Assembly: GCA_943736015.1 (NCBI GenBank)
Contig: OX031069.1
Span: 22,511,235-22,575,234, forward strand
Direction: 5' to 3'
Length of the DNA stretch: 64,000 nucleotides
Source of the DNA: Tridacna crocea
Lineage: Eukaryota; Mollusca; Bivalvia; Cardiida; Cardiidae
The position numbers and the translations under genes are program-made. Positions 34,286 through 46,100 of this stretch are shown here, in pieces. The notes beneath the pieces are model-generated. The model was not told the DNA's origin. It did no database searches and saw nothing but the letters and a program-made list of their open reading frames with translations. Numbering within the stretch: the first letter of the stretch is position 1; every line of letters begins with the position of its first letter.

Positions 34286-34452
34286 TGAAACCGAGTGTCG
34301 ATCGATCAATTTTAGTCTTTCCTGACGTCTAAACGACTTTCCCAAAATAGAGCATTATCCTTATCAAATGATACTTGTCATATTTACTTTCATGAGGCAA
34401 AATAACAGTATTATGTGATGTACACGGGAAGCGGAATTAGACTTAAATTTTA

Positions 34453-34499
34453 AGGCAGCCATATTTTCATTTTAAGTTAAAATGAAAACATGGCTGCCT
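34453..34499. repeat. 47-bp palindrome
   Basis: AGGCAGCCATATTTTCATTT mirrored by AATGAAAACATGGCTGCCT with one mismatch. Confidence 0.75.
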
Positions 34500-35159
34500 C
34501 AAACTCAAAAATGGCGTTGGGCCACTGCATTTGGATTCATTTCAACATAGAAAATTTCATTAAAAACAAGAAAATAAACCTGGTAAATTATGTATAAATC
34601 AATATATCACATAATCCATACATGGATTAGCCCTATTCAATTCCTAAAAGATGAAAATTTCACTTTTCCACAGAGAAAAACAGGAGCGCCTTCACCAACA
34701 ATGGATGTTCCAGCCGAAAAGAATCGCCTTTAGCGCTGATTGGATGATCTGGAACATGTGAGTAGTCGGAGACATGCGCTACAAGATACCCGGATTATAT
34801 TAGTAGTTGACTGCGCGCTGATTGGATAGCTGGATCATGTGATCAGTATTATAATTAGCTGTAATAGAATGACATAATTTGCGCATTTGACCCTGCCAAG
34901 TTATAATTAGCCATGTCACGTTTTTTTTCTTCCTATTGTAAATAGTCCACACCTGTGAAGTTTGTTTGTTACATTGCCTATACCTTCCAGTTTGAAGTAC
35001 ATTAAGCTGTGCAAAGAAATATACTAGGTAGTTCTACAGCTCTTCCATTTCGAAATTCCGGCGGTCGAAAAGAATGACTGAAACACGTGATCAAGTGCTA
35101 AATTTAGATATGCCCAGTTCTTTCAATTTTTTGGAGGACTTGGGTGCATTTGTGTATTG

Positions 35160-35385
35160 CATTCACCCTTTAACAAACAATCGGTTTTACGACTCTGAGA
35201 TAGAAGCCTTTGAAAACACTGTGGAAAAAGGAGAAAATGCTGGAAAACAGCATTTTCTCCATTTCCAACAAGGTTTTCTACTCTGCTGGAATCAAATTTC
35301 AATTTTTGAGTTACGTTTATTTCGTCGTCTGCAAGTGCTTTCAATTTGGACAAACCTAAAATTTTGTCGTTTGGTAATGAGTTAA
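35160..35385 (+). mobile_element. type A MITE
   Basis: Hairpin around GCTGGAAAACAGCATTTTC; the right TTAA is intact. Confidence 0.8.
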
Positions 35386-35564
35386 GTTAGTACATTAGAC
35401 TAACACACATTTGTCTTATTCGTTTTCTACTTCTTACATAAAAGCCCCTATATATGTATGTACTTCTTGGCGGGTTGGTAAGGAAATGAAATATCTTCCC
35501 ACTCTTTATTTGATAATAGAATTCCAACTTTAACCCGTTTAAACACGAGTTGCTTTTAACAGAC

Positions 35565-35617
35565 GGGGTAGATCAAGATCAGACTGCACAGAAGGTGCAG
35601 TCTGATCTTGGATCTTT
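35565..35617. repeat. GATCAGACTGCAC palindrome
   Basis: GGTAGATCAAGATCAGACTG mirrored by CAGTCTGATCTTGGATC. It lies directly beside the SINE and MITE at 35622-36122. Confidence 0.75.
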
Positions 35618-35621
35618 GACT

Positions 35622-36122
35622 GATTGATTGAATGGTGTTTAACCCTTTACCAAACGACAAAATTTTAGACTGGTCCAAATTGAAAGTACTTGCAGATGAC
35701 GAAATAAATGTAACTCACAAATTGAAATTTGTTGCCAGCTGGGTAGAAAACATTGTGGGAAAAGGAGAAAGTGCTGGTTGCCATTTCCCACAATGTTTTC
35801 GAAAGGCTTCTATCTCAGGGTCGTAAAAACCACGGATTATTTGGGAAAGGGTTAACGCCGTTTTCAGTTATATAGCATCGGCCAGTGCACCTATCCATGC
35901 TTTCCTTGTGTTTCTGTTACCAGTACTCCAAACAACACTCTTTCCATTGGCTGCTTTCTCATTTTACCATCGTCAAAACAACAATCAGGGGTGAGACAGG
36001 AATTAATCCTGTCGCAATGACTATCGTCAATTCTCGGAAAGAAATTGGTAGAGCCGAGGATCGAACTCACAACCCCCTGTTCTCAAGTCCTGTACGCTAC
36101 CGACTGAGCTACCGAGGCTTGG
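35622..36122 (-). mobile_element. tRNA-derived SINE with TTAA MITE inserted in its tail
   Basis: The head on the minus strand ends near 36122 (GGTAGCTCAGTCGGTAGCG in reverse). The MITE 35639-35855 occupies the TTAA of the conserved GGCGTTAAACACC tail. Confidence 0.8.
35639..35855 (-). mobile_element. type A MITE inside a SINE tail
   Basis: Both TTAA copies are present; the hairpin right arm is partly deleted (GCTGGTTGCCATTTCCC). Confidence 0.82.
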
Positions 36123-36234
36123 CTGAATCTACATAGTGGGCTAACTATGCTTCATACCGTAAGGGAAACAACATTGTGTTGGAAGTGCTTCTACTCGTTT
36201 TTCGTAATCAAAAAGGTCCATTTATTCAGCGCTT

Positions 36235-36595
36235 TAAGGTGTGACCTGTGTAATGAACTTCCGGTGAAAATTAATTTTATTGATAAATAAGGATAAATAA
36301 GGATTTATGCAGAATTGATATTTTTGCACATTTCTAACAGATCAAAAATTCCGTTTATGTCTACCTTGAAATTATTTTTTGATACTTTTGTTAGTTTTCT
36401 GAAAAGGGAGGTAATTATTATCTCTTTTTGAATTGATAATATAGTGGTTTTAGATTTATAAATTATAATTCAAAGAAGGAAAAAATGAATCGGTGAAAGA
36501 AGTTCAATAATACTCACTTTTAATTATAGCTAATTCTGCAGGATGATATTTTCAGTGGTGGAAATAGCTGTTTTCCATAACACAGGTCTTACCTA
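36235..36595 (+). repeat. copy of the segment at 25010-25345
   Basis: GAAAAGGGAGGTAATTATTA and AGCTGTTTTCCAT recur in the same order as inside the 24132-25637 element, so this is a relic or relative of that transposon. Confidence 0.6.
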
Positions 36596-36599
36596 AGGG

Positions 36600-36715
36600 T
36601 TAACTCTGTACCACATAATGACGAGTTTATACGACCCTGAGAAAGAACCAGCATTTTCTCCTTTTCCCACAAAGTTTTCTATCCTATCATAGCAAAATTG
36701 CATCATTTCAGTCGG
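36600..36715 (+). mobile_element. type A MITE, lost left arm and right end
   Basis: TTAACTCTGTACCACATAAT, then CCTGAGAAAGAACCAGCATT joins directly to the right arm. Confidence 0.65.
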
Positions 36716-36778
36716 AATCAAGGCGGTGATAAAATTTTGTGTCGGTCCCCGCGGAAAACGCCCACAGAAACATTCAAT

Positions 36779-37007
36779 TTAACCCTTTACCAAACAATCC
36801 CTAGTTTTTACGACTCTGAGATAGAAGCCTTTTGAAAACACTATGGGAAAAGGAGAAAATGCTGGTAACCAGCATTTTCTCCTTTTCCCACAGTGTTTTC
36901 TACCCTGCTGGAAACATATTTCAATTTTTGAGTTGCATTTATTTTTTCGTCTGCAGTTGCGTTCAGTTTGGTCAAGTAAAAAAATTTGTCGTTTGGTAAA
37001 GAGTTAA
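36779..37007 (+). mobile_element. type A MITE, near-consensus
   Basis: Ends CCCTTTACCAAACAATCCCT and GTTTGGTAAAGAG with TTAA on both sides and a clean hairpin. Confidence 0.87.
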
Positions 37008-37434
37008 TTAGAAGCTCAAGTACAAGGCCAAAATGCAGTCGTGCCCTAGTGTTCAAGTGTTACGGCCAGTTTAGAGAAGGACGGGTGTCAGTTTGAGGAC
37101 GATGAAAGGTGCGGACGAAGACCATTAGCTCCCCCCAATCAGAGCCATGTTTCTTGACGAATCAGCATTTTGCAAACAATTTTGAAAAGGGTCCACAAAG
37201 GAACAGTTCTTTGATATTTTTTTTTTTTTTTTTTCAAAATCTGACCAGCAGTTAAAGAGAAGAAGATTTTTTAAAGAATTTCTTCATTTCTGCACTTGTA
37301 GCCCCCAGTAACCAGTGCCACGTTTCTTGACAGATCAAACAATTTTCAGAAAAGGGTCACCCAAGAAACATTTCTGTGAAATGATTTTAAAACCTAACCA
37401 GCCATTCCAGACTAGAAGAAATTTTAAGAATTTC

Positions 37435-37577
37435 TTAAACGACAATATTTTAGGCTTTTCCAAATCGAAAGCATTTGCAGACGACATAATAAAAGTGACT
37501 GAAAATTTGAAATTTGTTTTGTGAAGGGTTTCTTTCTCTGAGGCGTCAAAAGTCGGGATTGTGTGGTAATGGGTTAA
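37435..37577 (-). mobile_element. type A MITE lacking the hairpin
   Basis: 143 bp; both TTAA ends and both flanks are present, but TTTGTTTTGTGAAGGG joins directly to TTTCTTTCTCTGAGG. Inserted in a family I core. Confidence 0.8.
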
Positions 37578-38057
37578 TTTCTGTATCGTGCAAGTGGCCC
37601 CCATTCAACAGAGTCATGTTTCTTGAGGGATCAAAAATTTGCTAATACTTTTTAAAAAGGGTCACCAAAGAGGCATTGCTGTGAAATTATTTCAAAATCT
37701 GACCAGCTATTTAAGAGAAGAAGAATTTTTAAGAATATCTTCATTTCTGTATAGTGCAAGTAGCCCCTATTCAACAGAGCCATGTCTCTTGATGAATCAA
37801 AATTTCAAAAACACTTTTCCAAAAGGGTCATTGCAGAGAAGAAGACATTTTGAAAATTTCTTCATTTCCATATAGTGCAAGTAGCCCCCATTCAACAGAG
37901 CCATGTTTCTTGAGGGATCAAAATTTTGCGAACAATTTTTGAAAAGGGTCACCAAATTATTTCAAAATCTGACCAGCTGTTCCTGAGGAGAAGATTTTTA
38001 AAGAATTTCTTAGAAAATTTCATTTGATTGCCATAGCAAGCAGATTTTTTGATGGAA

Positions 38058-38290
38058 TTAACTCTTTACCGAACGACAAAATTTTAGACTAGTCTAAATT
38101 GAAAGCATTTGCAGATGAGAAAACAAAAGTACATGTTGCTGAATATCTGAAATGTGTTTTTTGAAGGGAAGAAAACAATGTAGGGAAAGGAGAAAATAAT
38201 GGTTACCAGCATTTTCTCCCTTTCCCACAGTGTTTTCATAAGTTCTTTCTACCGGTAGTTAAAAGTCGGGATTGTGTGATAAAGAGTTAA
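38058..38290 (-). mobile_element. type A MITE in a family I element
   Basis: Both TTAA sites are intact; it splits the GATGGAATTAAATTCTGTG host segment. Confidence 0.83.
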
Positions 38291-38495
38291 ATTCTGTGAA
38301 CAAGAGGAGCTCCCAAGGAACATTTCAGATAAGTATGGTCAAAATTGGCCCAGCAGTTTAGGAGGAGTTGATGTTTAAAGAATTGTTGATGACGCAAAAC
38401 ACATGACGCACAACTGCGACTGGGTGATCCTATTAGCTCCCCTTCAGCATGTTGTGCTCTGGTGAGCTAAATATTATCACATTGGACTTGCCCAT

Positions 38496-38724
38496 TTAAC
38501 CCTTGACCAAACAATAAAATCTTAGACTGGTCCAAATTGAAAAAACTTGAGAGGACAAAATAGATGTAACTCAAAAATTGAAATTTGTTTCCAGAAGGAT
38601 AGAAAACAATACAGGAAAAGAAAAAAATGCTAGTTACCAGAATATTCGCCTTTTCCCACAATGTTTTTAAAAGGCCTCTATCTCAGGGTCGTAAAAAACC
38701 AAGGACTGTTTGGTAAAGGGTTAA
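38496..38724 (-). mobile_element. type A MITE
   Basis: Ends CCCTTGACCAAACAATAAAA and TTTGGTAAAGGG; the stem has several mismatches. Confidence 0.82.
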
Positions 38725-39411
38725 CCTGTATAAAATTCCAAATTCCATTTACATTTTATAAGAAAAAAGGTTCAATATGGTCAAAAAAACAAAAGAGTAA
38801 CTTTGTACATGACATTTTATAACACATGCTTGTAAACTTCCTGCAGCAAGACTGGGTAAAAACAATTATGTGAGACCACAACAGTATAATACCAACATCA
38901 AAAAGGCTCCAAGTTAACCATTGGCCCCTTTTCCTTGACAGAACACACAATTTTTTTCTCAAAATAAAAGGTTGGCATCCTAAACCTTTATGTAAAGTTT
39001 ACACAGTTATAATTTCTTACAATGACACTTTGAATTTAAGGGAATACTTGAAACAATATGAAAAATAACTCTCTAATGCTCAATATTTCGCCACTTTTTA
39101 TTAGTAAAACAATATGACTGCAATGATACACGAGAAAAAAAAAAAAATTCTACTGGAAAAATGTTTCTTTCTTTTGAAAAGGGTAATAGGAGTTCTCAAG
39201 TTTCAGAGCCCTTACCAGAAGATGACTCTATAGCTCAATGGCAGACCTGGCTCTGAAGATGATGGGTTTGCAGGCACACTGGAGACAATTTCTTTTTTAT
39301 GACTCTATTTTTTTGCGAACTGAGGGTTAGAAAGTTACAAGTCATGATCTTGCGTAATATCAATTTTCTCAAACCCCCTCCACCCTGTGAAAAAAGGGCT
39401 CAGAATCTTGT
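38725..39411. other. no gene recognised, SINE-like trace at ~39225-39290
   Basis: CTATAGCTCAATGGCAGACC is an A-box-like trace. It lies downstream of the METTL6 stop and could be 3' UTR or beyond. Confidence 0.4.
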
Positions 39412-39629
39412 TTAACTCTTTACCACACAACCCCAACTTTTAAAGGACCTCGTTTGAAAGCATTGTTGGAAAAGGAGAAAATGCTGGTAACCAGCATTTT
39501 CTCCTTTTCCTAAAATGTTTTCTGCCCTATCATCGACAAAATTTCATATTTGAGCCACATTGAAATTGCTGTCTGCAAATGCTTTCAGTTTGAACCAGTC
39601 TGAAACTTTGTTGTTTGGTAGAGAGTTAA
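39412..39629 (+). mobile_element. type A MITE, chain downstream of the METTL6 stop (1 of 3)
   Basis: Shares TTAA 39626-39629 with the next copy; long, clean hairpin. Confidence 0.83.
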
Positions 39630-39828
39630 CTGTTTTCTGCACACAAAAATGTTAGACTTGTCTAGATTGACAGCACTTGAAGACAGCAAATTAAATTTTG
39701 TGAAAATGATAGTATTTCTTTATAAAAGTGTAGAAAAATATTTCAGGAAAAAGACATTTTTCACAATGTTTTCAAAAACTTCCTTCCTCAGGGACATTAA
39801 AAGCCAAGATTGTTTCAAAAAGAGTTAA
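39626..39828 (-). mobile_element. type A MITE, chain (2 of 3), decayed hairpin
   Basis: CAGGAAAAAGACATTTTTCA replaces the usual stem; shares TTAA 39825-39828 with the next copy. Confidence 0.65.
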
Positions 39829-39977
39829 CGACCCTGTAAAAGCACTTGCAGACTACAAATCAAATGTGATTTAAATAACTGGGTTTCATCTTTGAAAGGG
39901 TAGAAAAACAACTCAGAAAAAGAAGAAAAGTGCTGGTTACCAGCACATTTTTCATTTTAGTTCAGGTGAAGGTTTAA
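39825..39977 (-). mobile_element. type A MITE, chain (3 of 3), ending 2 bp from the METTL6 stop
   Basis: Partial copy with GTGCTGGTTACCAGCAC; its TTAA 39974-39977 lies just outside the METTL6 stop codon. Confidence 0.65.
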
Positions 39978-39979
39978 TG

Positions 39980-40122
39980 CTATCTGACTGGTTTCACAAA
40001 TTTCCCCTGGACAAATATTCTAGGTACACACAATCCTTCCTTTTTGTTCACAGTCTGTCTCTGAATATATACACAGCTGTCCTCCATAAACCCAGCCTCC
40101 ATCATCAACTCTTCCAACTTTT
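39980..40122 (-). CDS. METTL6: METTL6 last coding exon
   Basis: The acceptor is CTTGCAG. Two bases complete the split Glu codon, then come EKLEELMMEAGF and TVNKKEGLCVPRIFVQGKF, and the stop TAG at 39982-39980. The 3' side runs straight into three chained palindromic MITEs (39977 down to 39412). Confidence 0.95.
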
Positions 40123-43100
40123 CTGCAAGACAAAATTGTGCAACTGGTATGAACCATGCTCTGTGAAAAGGGAGTTTAACCCTTTACCAAACAACAAAGT
40201 TTTAGACTGGTCCAAGTTGAAAGCACTTGCAGACGACAAAAAAAATGTAACTAAAAAATTGAAATCTGTTTCTAGCAGGGGACAAAACAATATTTTAGGC
40301 TTGTCCAAATCAAAGCATTTGCAGACGACAAAATAAAAGTGACTGAAAATTTGAAATTTGTTTTGTTAAGGGTAGAAAACATTGTGGGAAAAGGAGAAAA
40401 TGCTGGTTACCAGCATTTTCTCTTTTTTCCCACAATGTTTTCTTAAGGCTTCTTTCCCTGGGACATCAAAAGTAGGGATTGTGTGGTAATGGGTTAAGTC
40501 ACCCTTTGCCAGAGCAAGGTTCATATACACTTACTCTATCAAATGAAACAATATTAGATTTGTTGAACTAGAAAGTGTTTTCAGATCACTAATAAGCCTT
40601 TTACCATGCAAACAAGAGTTTTAATTACCCTAAAGTAGAAATCTTTTGTGGAAAACAGAGAAAACGCTGGTAGCTAGTATCTTTTTTTCTTTTCCCACAG
40701 TTTTTCCTACTCTCCTTATGTGCTTTCCTATTGTTTGAGAGACAATGACTATGTCATCTGCAAATGCCATCAATTTGAGCCATTTGAAAATTTTTGTCAT
40801 TTGGCAAAGAGTAAACTCATTATCAAACAACAAATTTTGAGGTTTGTCCAAATCAAAAGCACTTGCAGATGACACAATAAAGTGACTGAAAATTTGAAAT
40901 TTGTTTAGTGAAGGGTAGAGAACATTGTGGGAAAAGGAGAAAATGCTGGTTACCAGCATTTTTCTCCTTTCCCCACAATGTTCTCTATAGGCTTCTTTCT
41001 CAGGGTTGTCAAAAGTAGGGATTATGTGGTAATGGGTTAAATGTAACAGGAATTGTGTTTGAAATGGCGGAAAACATTTCGGGAGAAGGACAAAATGCTA
41101 GTGCCAGTATATTCTCCTTTTCCCTCAATGTTTAATGTTTTTGTGTAACAGTACATGACTATTTATAAGCTCAACACATCCGGAAGATAGATTGACACAT
41201 GAAAGCCTTAATTACTTTTAACCCTTTACCCCATAAGACATTCCTATGGCATCTCTAACTGACCCTAAAATAACAGCAAGGATAAAGCCATTTCTTATGT
41301 GTAAATGACACCTTTTGATAGCATAGAAAAAACTGTGAAAACATTTTGATAGTATAGAAAACATTGTGACAAAAGGTGAAAATGCTCATCATGAGCAATT
41401 TCACCTCTTGCCACAACGTTTTCCAAAGGCTCCTACAAGCAATGTGTAGAAATGAGTATCAATGAGTATCAATGAAGTAAAGGGTTAGAGTAGTAATTGA
41501 GGGTCATTAGAACTAAGGATATGTGATATTTCATTGCTTTTTCAAACACAGAAAATTTCAATTAACATTATCCTGCTAAATACTAGAATGAAATTTTTCA
41601 ATATGATGGAAAAAACCTAAATATTACCCTCTCAAAGTTATGGTTTGGGAAATAATATGGCCTTATCGGACACTGTGGATTGAAGATAAGATTGCATGTT
41701 CTGTGCAGTCTGATCTTGATGTACATTGTCTGCAAAAGGCCAGTGAGTCGTGGTTAGCTACCTAAGGACTAAAAAGCTCTTAAAAAATCAACTCTTTAGA
41801 AGGAGAAACATTTTAGAATTGTCCAATTAACCCATTACCAAATGACAATATTTTAGACTGGTCCAAATGGAAAGCATTTGCAGATGACAAAATAAAAGGG
41901 ACTGAAAATTTGAAATTTGTTTTGTGAAGGGTAGAAAACATTGTGGGAAAAGGAGAAAATGCTGGTTACCAGCATTTTCTCCTTTACCCACAATGTTTTC
42001 TAAAGGCTTCTTCCTCAGGGGAGTCAAAAGTAGGGATTGTGTGGTAATGGGTTAAAAGGACAAATCCCACAAGTGCATAAATAATATTTCATGTTACCTA
42101 TTGTAAAATAAAACGCCCGAGTTCCATCTTGCCGCACATAAAAATGTTCTCCGAGTTTGTGACCAGGGGCAAATCTCAGCATAGCATGGTCATAAAGTCC
42201 ATAGTCTCGAATAAGTAAACAACCTCCTGGCTTGACAATCTGAAGTGAGAGTTTATATGCTTATATGGCATTTAATGTTGTTTTTAGCATTATTTCTGTT
42301 ATATCATAGCAGAAAGTGCACCTATCCTTGTATTAATCCAATATTTTCAGCTAAATTCACTGAAAATCTTAGACTGAGAGCATGACACAAACTGCATCAG
42401 TAGATGCAAAAGGGACTTGGACTTTGAAAGGCCTTGCCTTCCACAACCTTCTGCAAGATGTCCAACTGTATAACATGAACCCTAGCATTTATCAGTTTTT
42501 TCACACTATTCCAAACTGGGATGGAAACAGTCCTTAACTCTATCGTATTCTTTCATCATTTTCTTTTGGAACCAGTGGATAAACATTTAGCAAGTAATTA
42601 ATGTTGAAACTTTAGAGGTGCTCAAACATTTGTCTCCCCACCATAAAAATGAAAATTTTATTGCCGGCCTCGGTATAAACTATTGAATGAATTATTTTCT
42701 TTATGTTATTATTCCAAAACTGATACTCAAATTTCATTGACCAATCAGATTTGTTCAATTTATTTTTTAATTGTGTTACATGTACTATGATTTCCATCTC
42801 CTGGTGGGAAGAAAATAATTAGTCTGCATCTCAAGTTTTGATCTTTATAACTCTTTTGATCTATTTGTTCTTACAGTTCTGGGTACCAAATTTAACCCTT
42901 TCCCAAACAATCCCGACTTTTAACACCTCTGTGAAGGAAGCCTTTTGAAAACATTGTGGGAAAAGGAGAAAATGCTGGTAACCAGCATTTTCTCCATTTC
43001 CCACAATGTTTTCTACCCTACCCTAATTTTTTAGTTATGTTTAGTTTGTCATCTGCACATGCTTTCACTTTGGACCAGTCTAAAATTTTGTCGTTTGGTA

Positions 43101-46100
43101 AAGAGATAAAACAAATGTGACCCATCACACAAAAAGGGACAATTAGGGATCTCAATTAGATGAAAACAGATCAAAGACAGAGCAGACCAATTCAAGCTGA
43201 TAGTTCGAAAATGATTGTATAGTAAGGTAGAATGACCACTTTTCATACAGAAAAAAATTATAAAAGTGAAACTGTCAACTCTGGTCAGACTGCACAATCT
43301 GGGCAGTCTGACCAGGGTTGACACTTTTCACAGTTTCAAAAAGGTCCATTTTTGCTTGATGGGTCATAAAATTATTGCAAACACAATAAAAACATAATTT
43401 TTTATTCCATTCAAGTATTAATGTGAAAAATACTAAAAGATGACTCCTGATGCTGTGCAGCTTGTAAGGCAGACGGAAACCTTGTCTTATGTATGAGCCA
43501 CACTCTAGCAAAAGGGGTTAAATGCAAGTCTTCATACAACTAAAGATCCATAAAAGCTATTTTGTATACAACTGACTGAATCGGGAGATACATTGGTCCT
43601 TTATCAAGCAGAAAGTTTCCAAATAACAAAACCTTTCTACTCTAATCAGCCTGTGCAATCTGATCCTTTTTGCAGATGCAGTTGGTTCCCTTTTGATAGA
43701 ATATGGCTAATATATACTACTCAAAATTTGCTAGGGATCACCCTAAGTGATTCACTCTAAATATATCTGTGGCATGTATCATGTATGGTTTTACAATAGG
43801 TTACATTGCCACACTGAGCAATAAAATGACTGGTGGAAATGGATCTTTAAGCCTTTACCTCACAATGCCCACTGTTAAAGACACTGAGAAATAAGCCTTT
43901 GGAAAACATTGTTGGAAAAGGAGAAAATGCTGGATACCAGCATTTTCTCCTTTTTCAACAGTATTTTCTACTCTATTACAGACAGTATAGTGCAGGTTGC
44001 ATTTAGTTTTTGGTCAGCAAATTCTTCAAGTTGGACAAATCTAGAGTTTTACAGTATGTTAAATAGTTTATGCAAAACTGTTGTAACTAATAAACCCATA
44101 CAGAAATATGTAAGTGATCCCTATCAAAGTTTGAGTAGTATATATATGAGGTTGTCCCCATGGATGGGTGACAGAACTAACAGAATTCAAAGACATCCGT
44201 ATTCCTGTATGCCCCCAAACCCACCCCACCAAACTACTTCATTGCAGGGAAGTGGTATGATAGCAGACAATGATTATTTCTACCTGATAAATATTCTTTA
44301 AAGCATCAACCATTTTATCAGGGTGTATACCTGACAGAACAAATATCAATGTGGCTACATCTACATCAGGGGAGGTAATCCTGTCTGTAAGATTGTCTTT
44401 GGTAATATCACACTGGAACACTGTGCACCTATTTGGATCATACTTCTCATTTCCCTGAAATAATCAACCAATCACAGGTAATATGTTACTGAGCTCAGGA
44501 TACAATCATTATTTCATGCTTTCCGGTAGGATATCGAGAAATAGCAGTGAAACTATTTTTCAACCCTACACTGGTACCACCGGTGAAAAAAACGATTTCC
44601 ATGTTCTTGTTGCCTAGGGTTAATTGCGCTTGCCTAACAACCAGATGGAAATATGTTGTCATTTACCTTACATCTCTCGCGCTTGACGTAATATTGTAAT
44701 GCGTTGCTATGTGGGAGGGGTACGCCAGGGGGAATAACGAAAAAGAACTATACTGGATTTGGATAAAGTTCCTCCCAGAACAGGTTGAAAACATGAAGTA
44801 AATAGAATATTTGTTTTTTGGCGAAAGATCAAAATTTATCTCATCAAGTGGACACTATTGAAATTATTTTCATGAGTGGTGCAGCCACAAGTATAAATAT
44901 TACCTATGGTGTTCAAGAGATGAAATAAATTTCAATCTTTCACTAAAAACACTCTAAATACCCTCTATATATCCTATGGGGACATGCAATTTCTAAAAAC
45001 AGCCAAAACCTGTACTCTTTATTGAACAACAAGGTATTAGACTTGCTCAAATTGAAAACATTTGAAGATGACAAATAAAATTAAGCTGAAATTAAATGAT
45101 TATCTCTTAACCTGTTACCACACAGCAAAATTTTAGACCTATCCAAATTGAAAGCATTTGCAGATGACAATTTCAAAGAGGTTCAAATGGTGCAATTTTG
45201 TTTTGATAGGGTAGATAACTTTGTGGGAAAAGGAGAAAATGCTGGTTACCAGCAATTTCTCCTTTTACCACAATGTTCTGAAAAGGCTTCTTCCTCAGGG
45301 GCGTTAAAAGTTGTCATTGTGTGGTAAAGGAATAAATGGTAGTAAAAAACCAGAGGAAAAGAAAGAAATACTGATACTAGTAACTAGCATTTTCTCCTTT
45401 TCCCTCAATGTTTCCAAAAGCCTACTTCCATAGAGAAATTAATACCTGGGATTATTTGGTAAAAGGTTAGAAACTCAAACAATATTCTTTTTACCGAAAG
45501 ACAAAATTTAGCATTTATCCAAATTCAAAGCAGAGCATAAATTGAGTATGGCTTAATCAATTAAACTGACCCCAAAGTAGAAAACATGGGCAAAGGAGAA
45601 AATGCTTGTTACCACCATTTCTTCTTCCCTTTCCCACAATGTTTACATAGGACTTCTTCCCTAGTGCTGTTTGAACTCCACAATAGTGTAGGCAAGGGGC
45701 ATACAAAAAAATGAGTAGTTTATATTCACAGATGAACAAATATGAGGGATTTTCTTAGAAAACTGAAAAAAGAAAAAAAAAAACTACTAAGCTGCTGAAC
45801 ACATTTTTTTCATCTTCCTAGGGGCAACATTGGAAAAATCAAGAGCAAAACTCAGCTGTATCTGCTTTTTCAACCTTTTACAACATGATCCAGTTTCAAC
45901 AACCCAAAGAAAACATTGTTGGGAAATAAGAAAATGCTAATAACCAGCATTTTCTCCTTTTCCCACAATGCTTTTTACCCTTTCTCCTTTTCCCACAATG
46001 TTTTTGACCCTATCAAAGAAAAATGCCACAATTTGCACCATTTTAAAAATGGAATCTGCAAATGCTTCAATTTCGACAAGTCCATATTTTTGTTGTGCAG

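Larger units (their letters stand above)
33551..35159. other. mostly unassigned, with a 244-bp MITE and a 47-bp palindrome
   Basis: The segment 34690-34870 has a short direct repeat, GCGCTGATTGGATRRCTGGA, and CCAAT-like boxes, which could be promoter-like; no linked exon was found. Confidence 0.4.
37115..38471 (+). mobile_element. tandem-core element, family I copy 4, 5'-truncated
   Basis: Core units and a 3' end (GTTGTGCTCTGGTGAGCTAA) are present; the 5' terminus is missing. Two TTAA MITEs (37435-37577 and 38058-38290) are inserted in it. Confidence 0.7.
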
